Assembly: GCA_033961575.1 (NCBI GenBank)
Contig: CM066732.1
Coordinates: forward strand, 75,430,687-75,494,686
Length of the DNA stretch: 64,000 nucleotides
Source of the DNA: Aselliscus stoliczkanus
Lineage: Eukaryota > Chordata > Mammalia > Chiroptera > Hipposideridae
Direction: 5' to 3'
Below, one piece after another: positions 47,785-64,000 of this stretch (position 1 is its first letter; each line of letters opens with the position of its first letter). The notes under the pieces were generated by a model that ran no database searches, was not told the origin of the DNA, and saw only the letters and a program-made list of their open reading frames with translations. Made by a program: the position numbers and the translations under genes.

Positions 47785-49386
47785 AAAACATTTTAATGGC
47801 AGCAAAATACTTTGAGCTATAATTTGCTAACACATTAGTTAACTCATTCATCTTTAAAGTCTTCATGAATATTCCTTTTTAAAAATAAGAGAATGTAAAG
47901 GAAAAAATGAAATGTGTTCATAATTCTGTCTTAAATACCAAAATAATTTCCACCAAAAATAACCACTGTTCACATTCTATTGTTTCCTTCTACTATTTCC
48001 TTTCTGCCGATGGTTCTCCTTTCTTGGGAAATAAACTTTTTTGAATATCTGATGAAAGCTATGGGTTTCTCCCAGGAAATTAAGACATGCCCAGTTTGCA
48101 TAGTTTCAGTGTTCTCTAGGGCCCATCCCAGAAGTACCCTATGAGGCTAGGACATTTATCCACCAGCTTCAGTGGGCATTTACACTTCCAGGTTGTGTTA
48201 GGCTCCACAGACTGAACATTCTTGACTTTACAGAAGGCCTAAGTCTTCAGAGAAGCCCAAGACAGGGAAGCAGATAAATGCATGGAGCACATCAAGGTGG
48301 GATACTGCTGGCAGGTGTCGATACTGTCCAGGCAGAGGGAATAAAATGGGTACAAAAAGTGTCTGCTGCAGGGATCAGCATATTTTGTATCCTGTTCCTT
48401 TTGTATATTTTGTATCCTGTTTCTTCTGTAGTATTACATTGTGAATGTTTTCCATTTCATTAAATATTCTTCAAAATAGGTATTTCAATGTCTGTACAAT
48501 ATTTCACAATATTGGATGCAATGTGATTTATTGCTGTACATAAAAATTACAGACATGATTCTGCATCTCTAATTACATCCCTAGGAAAAATCCTTACAAC
48601 TAGAATTATTTTTTGTTGTTGACCTATAATCCCAAGTTACCCTTCAGAAAGTGTGACTGTTTATCCTTCCATCAGCAGAATGAGAAGATAACTTTTAATA
48701 TACCTCATCATTCCTTCATACCGTATTTATTATGTGCCAATGTACCAACTGCATTATTATACTTTCAAAGTTTAATCACTTTTTCATGATCTGTGTTGTT
48801 AGTACGTTTTACTTTTGGTGTTCTGTTCTCTTCATTCTTCACTTTTTAGCTGGATTTTATGGAATGGAAAATAAATGGGAGACTAACAGTCATCCTGGGA
48901 TCATTCCTGACTGCAATGGAAGTACCTGCCACTAATTCTCCATTATATTTGCTAAGACTTACTTTGGAAATGCAGCAGCCAGTTGCAACATATGTAACCA
49001 CAGCGTTTCCCACTCTAAGGGAGATCCTTAAGGTCCTTCATGGAGTAATTTGGTTGTGGCACAAATCTGAATCTTGGATTTGGGGACTAGTGAGGGAGAC
49101 TAGTACCTGGTTTGTTGTTTAACCCGAATGGTACAAAGCTGTTTCTTCATAAAAATGGGAACCAAGAGAAGGAAAGCTAGATGTCTACCCAAACAGCTTC
49201 ACATGCATGTCTGGACACATCCCTCCGAATGTCACTATTCAAATGTATTCTTATATTTCTTACCTGGAGTTTATCAGAATGCCCTTTGGGTAAAGATATT
49301 TAGTTTTAAGGTATTTTTCTTAGCATTTGTATAAGATTTCTACATTAACTCGTTATCTATCCCAGACTTTAAAAAAAAACAAAAAA
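47785..49386. other. Intergenic, no gene seen
   Basis: AT-rich sequence with an L1 relic (48440-48700). Frames at 48732-49334 are short and domain-free. Confidence 0.5.
48440..48700 (-). repeat. Old LINE-1 relic
   Basis: Low-copy-quality L1M-type signature around CAATATTTCACAATATTGGA and CTTCAGAAAGTGTGACTGTT. Confidence 0.45.
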
Positions 49387-49786
49387 GGGGCCGGCTGAGT
49401 GGCGCATTGGTTAAGAGCTGGTTTTGGGATGCCAGCGGCCCTGGTTCGGATCCCACATATGAGGGCCAGTGACACTGCCCTCTACAGCTAACAACAGCTC
49501 CACCTGGAGCTGGGCTGTGCGAGCCCCGGCGAGGGTGTAGGCTGCAGCCCCTGCTGCAGTGGGCTGATAGGCTACAGTGAGTGGCCGGCAGCCAGCATGA
49601 GCTGCCAATACCACCAGTGAGCGGCCATCCAGAGGCCGGTGACCGACCTGCCTCATCCGGGAAGAACGGAATGACGATACCAACATGGGCCAGTGAAGCA
49701 ACGTCCTCCGCAACTACACTGAAGAACAAAAAAGACAGCAACTTGTCTGTTCCCCTCCCCCAATAAAATCTTTAAAAACAAAAAAT
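49387..49786 (+). repeat. Long tRNA-derived SINE
   Basis: Head GGCGCATTGGTTAAGAGC, full body, ends AATAAAATCTTTAAAA. It ends only 10 bp left of the piggyBac-like MITE. Confidence 0.9.
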
Positions 49787-49796
49787 GTTCACCTAC

Positions 49797-50015
49797 TTAA
49801 CCCTCTATCGGGAGCAACGGATCTCACAGATTCATTACACACAAATTTTCAAATATCTAACAGTTAAGTATCATGACTCATTGCTTCTGCCGTTATCTTC
49901 CCCCTCTACTCTACTCTAACCTATCGCCAGTCGTGTGACTTAGTAAAGACGTATTTCATAGCGGCATCTTTGTGTGCAATGAATCTGAGATCAGTTGCGC
50001 CCAAAGGAGGGTTAA
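49797..50015. mobile_element. piggyBac-like MITE
   Basis: A 211-bp non-coding element bounded by TTAA on both sides (49797-49800, 50012-50015). Its ends are imperfect inverted repeats of about 45 bp: left begins CCCTCTATCGGGAGCAAC and right, read inward, CCCTCCTTTGGGCGCAAC; both continue through GATTCATT and CACACAAA. TTAA duplication with CCC at the termini is diagnostic of the piggyBac superfamily. It has no transposase, so it needs a helper. Confidence 0.82.
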
Positions 50016-50744
50016 ATAGATCTTTTCTATTTCTTCCAGTTTTAAGCATAAGCTTAATAGTTAAAACTACTTTATAATAAATCACATCAAGATTTTGCAT
50101 TATAATTTTAAAAACCTTATTTTTCTAACGAGAATTTTCATTTTCTATTACTAGAAAGTATTTTCTTGTAGAAAGAATGAGTTATTTGCTAGTCTCTCAT
50201 CCCCAATTCCAGAAGAGTGAAGTCAGTCAAGGCTCTAAGGGTACAGAAGTTCAGGGTTTATTCAGGGAAGCAGCCCTTCACCCCTGCTCCCCTCCTTCCC
50301 CCTCCTCCCCCCAACCAATGGCAGCCTCTTTACAAAGCCTAGTGGATTTGGATGGGTACGCCCAGCGCTGCAGCCTCTGAACTGGAAGATCCCTGCTTCC
50401 CTTTCAGGACTCTTTACAATTGATGACTCAGCTCTGAAGAGGATGTGGCTGGTGAAGTTTCCTGCTTCTAGCGGTCACAAGGTCACATGGCCTCCCCTTT
50501 GTGGGCCTGGTGGCTAAACACACAGGGGCAACCCACTCCAGGGGTTGGTATTTAAACCAATAGCCACACTCACCTGCATAAGGAAACAGCAACAGCACCA
50601 GTCTCACCCAGTGCAAATGAGGACATGACATGTGGGCCTTGGACAGTCCAGTATTTTTGGATTATCTTAACAATTAGTGGTTCAGGTCACCAGGGAATCA
50701 ATCACTCTGGGAATTTAAAAAACTCAGTTCTGTACATAAAAAAA
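50016..50744. other. Intergenic, no gene seen
   Basis: Unique sequence with a C-rich stretch at about 50279-50312, about 650-1370 bp beyond the PSMA6 3' end. Confidence 0.5.
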
Positions 50745-51065
50745 GGTGCCAGCCGAGTGGCTCAGTTGGTTGAGTTGGCTTGGGAGAGCAAGCTCTGAGC
50801 AGCAGGGCCACTGGTTCAGTTGCCACATGAGGGCCAGTGATGCAGCGCCCTCTACAGCTAAGATGGTGAACAACAGCTCCACCTGGAGCTGGGCTGCCAG
50901 CAGCGACCATCCAAAGGCCTGCGACTGATCTGCCTCAGCTGGGAAGAGTGCAATGATCACAATACCAACACGGGCCAGTGAAGCGACATCCTCAACTAGA
51001 CTGAATTACAAAATTTGTCTGTTCTCCTCCCCCAATTCCCCAATAAAATCTATAGAAAAAAAAAC
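50745..51065 (+). repeat. Long SINE with a hybrid VES/short-type head
   Basis: The head reads GGCTCAGTTGGTTGAG (VES-like A box), then CTTGGGAGAGCAAGCTCTGA, a mixture of both families. The long body is internally shortened and ends AATAAAATCTATAG. Confidence 0.85.
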
Positions 51066-51374
51066 ACACAAAAAAAACCTCCAATGGAACCTGGAGTCCA
51101 GGTTCAGGAATATCCCATTTGAATGAATGAGGAATTGTAAAATACAGGCCTTATTCTATATGCCAACTTACAGTCACGGCAAGTTTTTGTTTGCTATTTA
51201 TTAATTATACCATACCTATAGTTTAAATTTCTGGTAATTAAGTTCTTAAGCCACAGAAACTTGTATATCTGTCAATAAAATGAATAAATCTACAATGAGG
51301 AAATGGTGAACATTTAACAGTCTGCATGTACTAAAGGCTTAATATCTAAAACTGGAGGTAAAAAAACAGGACGC

Positions 51375-51538
51375 AATTATTTTCCAAAAGCACTGTTTTT
51401 ATTTATAGAGTCCTAACCACTGCAGTGGCAGGAGTGGGAGAGGTTTCTTTTTCAATCCAGGGGCCTTCAGAATGTCGGTGTGTTGTTACCAAACACGCAG
51501 GCAGTGGCGTCATGGATTTGGTAAACTAACTACAATGT
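51375..51538 (-). other. PSMA6: PSMA6 3' UTR with polyadenylation signal
   Basis: About 165 nt after the stop, non-repetitive. A canonical AATAAA lies at 51398-51403 on the minus strand, and cleavage is expected 10-30 nt further left, so the outer boundary is approximate. Confidence 0.75.
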
Positions 51539-62028
<10,490 letters not shown>

Positions 62029-62122
62029 GGCCGGCCGAGTGGCGCAGTGGTTAAGCACTGGCTTGGGAAGCCAGAGGCCCGGGTCGGGTCCCACATGAGG
62101 GCCAGTAACACTGCCTTAAAAA
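62029..62122 (+). repeat. Short SINE in PSMA6 intron 1, antisense to the gene
   Basis: GGCCGGCCGAGTGGCGCAGT head. Target duplication AGAGTAGAAAAAT / AGACTAGAAAAAT. Confidence 0.88.
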
Positions 62123-62629
62123 AGACTAGAAAAATCACCTCAAAGGAAATCCTCAAATCTAGCTTACATTTAATTGGCTAAGAATATTTTTACTCTCCCA
62201 TTACACTGCAAATAACTTTAAAAATGTGTTTCAAAATACTTCTCAGCTCTGTTTCTCATGTGGCCAATAAAGCTTCTACCAGGTAACCCTCCACAGACAA
62301 ACTACTACAAACTCTGGACAAAACAATAACTACCTGAAGACACCAGAAAGTGGCCCAAAGTAGGCAGATTCTAAAGCAGCCAATGTTTGGAACAAGGGAA
62401 TGGCATGAGGTAAGTTTCCCATTTTGAGGGCTAAATACCCATAGAAAACTGAGTCTTTTGGGCCTGAAGAACTAGAGAGCAGTTTGGGTGTAACCACAGC
62501 TGCTGGAAAGTGAGGGAAAGGAAGGAGAGCGCTAGAGAGGGAGAGCCCCAACTTCTGTATATAAATGTTTCCCAAATCTCTAGCTGATTCCACAACCACA
62601 TATACACAAGACTCCAGGCAGCCGAGCTA

Positions 62630-63990
62630 AAAATAAAAGAAAATGAGATTTGAGCTGCCAACCAAATTAACTTTTTTAGAACAAATCAACATTCTGGAGG
62701 AATATAACAGAATCCAGTCTTCACAACCTAACATTCACAAATGTCCAGTATACAATCCAGAATTAGTCAACATACCAAAAAAGGGAAAACAAACCAAAAA
62801 ACCAAAACCAGAAAAGTGATCCATTTGTTAAGAGACCAACTGAGATAACCCAGATGTTCTATTAGCAGGCATTAAAACTATGCTAAATGACATAATGAAA
62901 AATATTCTCAAATTGAAATGAAATACGAAATCTTAGAAGAGGAAGTACAAAAGAACCAAACAGAAATTGTAAAACTGAGGCAATATGTGAAATAAAAAAA
63001 TTCACCAAATGGACTTAACTACAGAATGGAGATAATGAAGAGTGAATGGGTATGGAAAATAATCAAATTAACAGATTAAAAAAGACAATGAGTCTGTGGT
63101 CAACATTAAAAGGTATAACGTACACATAATTGGAATCCTATGTAGAATGAGGGGGGCAAAATCTGAAGAAATATTGGCTAAAAATGTTTCAGATATGGCA
63201 AAAGACATAAAATATTAGATTGAAAATCTAGCAAACTCTAAGTGGGTAAATACAAAGAAAACTATACCTAGGCTCACTATAGTCAAATTTCTGAACACCA
63301 AAAATAGGGAAAATTTTGAAAACAGAAAGAAAGAACAGATTCTATGCAAGAGCACAATGACTTGAATTCTGCAGATTTCATCTGAAGCTAATGAAACATC
63401 ATTAAAGTGTGGAAAGAAAAACCATCAATTTGGAATTCTATATCCAACAAAAATATCCATCAAGAATGAAGGTAAAATAGATATTTTCAGATCTGCAGTA
63501 AGAAATGCTAAAGGAAGTTCTTTGGGCTGAAGGAAAAATGATACCAAATGAAAACTCTGATCTTTAAAAATGAAGAATGTCAAAAAATGGTAAATATAAA
63601 AGATGTTTTTCATCTAATTCTTTAAAAATATCTAACAAAAATTACAACATTTGTGGAGTTTATAAAACATACAGATGTATTATCTATAAAAAGGAAGTAA
63701 ATGGACTTAAAAGGTTTCAAGATTTGTGTATTTTATGTGAAGTGATAAATACTAACTCTATAAAACTGGGAGAAATTAGGCATGCATATTATAATCCTTA
63801 CAGCAACCACTAAAAAACATAAAGAAGTAGCCAAAAGGCTAGCCGATTAAAATGAAATTCTAAAAAACATTCGAGTAATCCAAAAGAAGGCAAGAAAGGA
63901 GGTACAGAGGAACAAAGAGGCAAACATAAAAAAAAATAAAAATAAATAAATAATAAAATGGTAAGCTTAAATCTAACCATGTCAATAACT
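62630..63990 (+). repeat. HAL1/L1-like remnant in PSMA6 intron 1
   Basis: Contains GGAATTCTATATCCAACAAA, CATCAAGAATGAAGGTAAAA, ATTTTCAGATCTGCAGTAAG and GAAGTTCTTTGGGCTGAAGG, familiar from the ORF1/3' part of old HAL1 and L1M elements. Full of stops. Left limit approximate. Confidence 0.6.
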
Positions 63991-64000
63991 GCATTAAATG

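Overview
The window is mammalian nuclear DNA, almost certainly from a bat. It holds one protein-coding gene in six recognisable pieces, PSMA6 exons 2 to 7 on the minus strand, in the right-hand 13 kb. The rest is intergenic DNA full of interspersed repeats. The species call rests on at least 27 tRNA-derived SINEs. They have heads with Pol III A and B boxes (GTGGCGCGGTGGTTAAG, GGTTCGGGTCCC), and many end in a VES-type tail (AATAAAATCTTT). Both VES-like multimeric SINEs and the 'cttggga' head family are present. From memory of bat SINE literature the second matches the Rhin-1 type of horseshoe and leaf-nosed bats, so Rhinolophoidea is my best guess; no database search was possible.

Layout. 1-32.4 kb: intergenic DNA with SINEs, MIR and LINE-1 relics, a U6 pseudogene (about 9.97-10.07 kb), a deleted mariner transposon (26.06-26.64 kb), a composite hAT-like element (30.80-31.25 kb), and several microsatellites. 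32.5-42.8 kb: a GC-richer block free of young SINEs, holding the longest plus-strand ORF and a perfect 15-bp hairpin. 42.8-51.3 kb: LINE-1 remains riddled with SINEs, plus a small piggyBac-like MITE flanked by TTAA (49.80-50.02 kb). 51.38-60.92 kb: PSMA6 exons 7 to 2, with every intron obeying GT-AG. 60.92-64.0 kb: the first intron of PSMA6, with HAL1/L1-like sequence; exon 1 lies beyond the right edge.

PSMA6 encodes the alpha-6 subunit of the 20S proteasome core. In human the next gene beyond its 3' end is NFKBIA, in convergent orientation, so the left 51 kb is probably part of the PSMA6-NFKBIA interval. That is inference from synteny; NFKBIA itself is not in the window. I saw no bacterial, CRISPR or toxin-like system. 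The most interesting material is transposon structure: a palindromic mariner with a SINE in one arm, the piggyBac-like MITE, and a SINE series that looks like a transition from VES-type to short-type elements.
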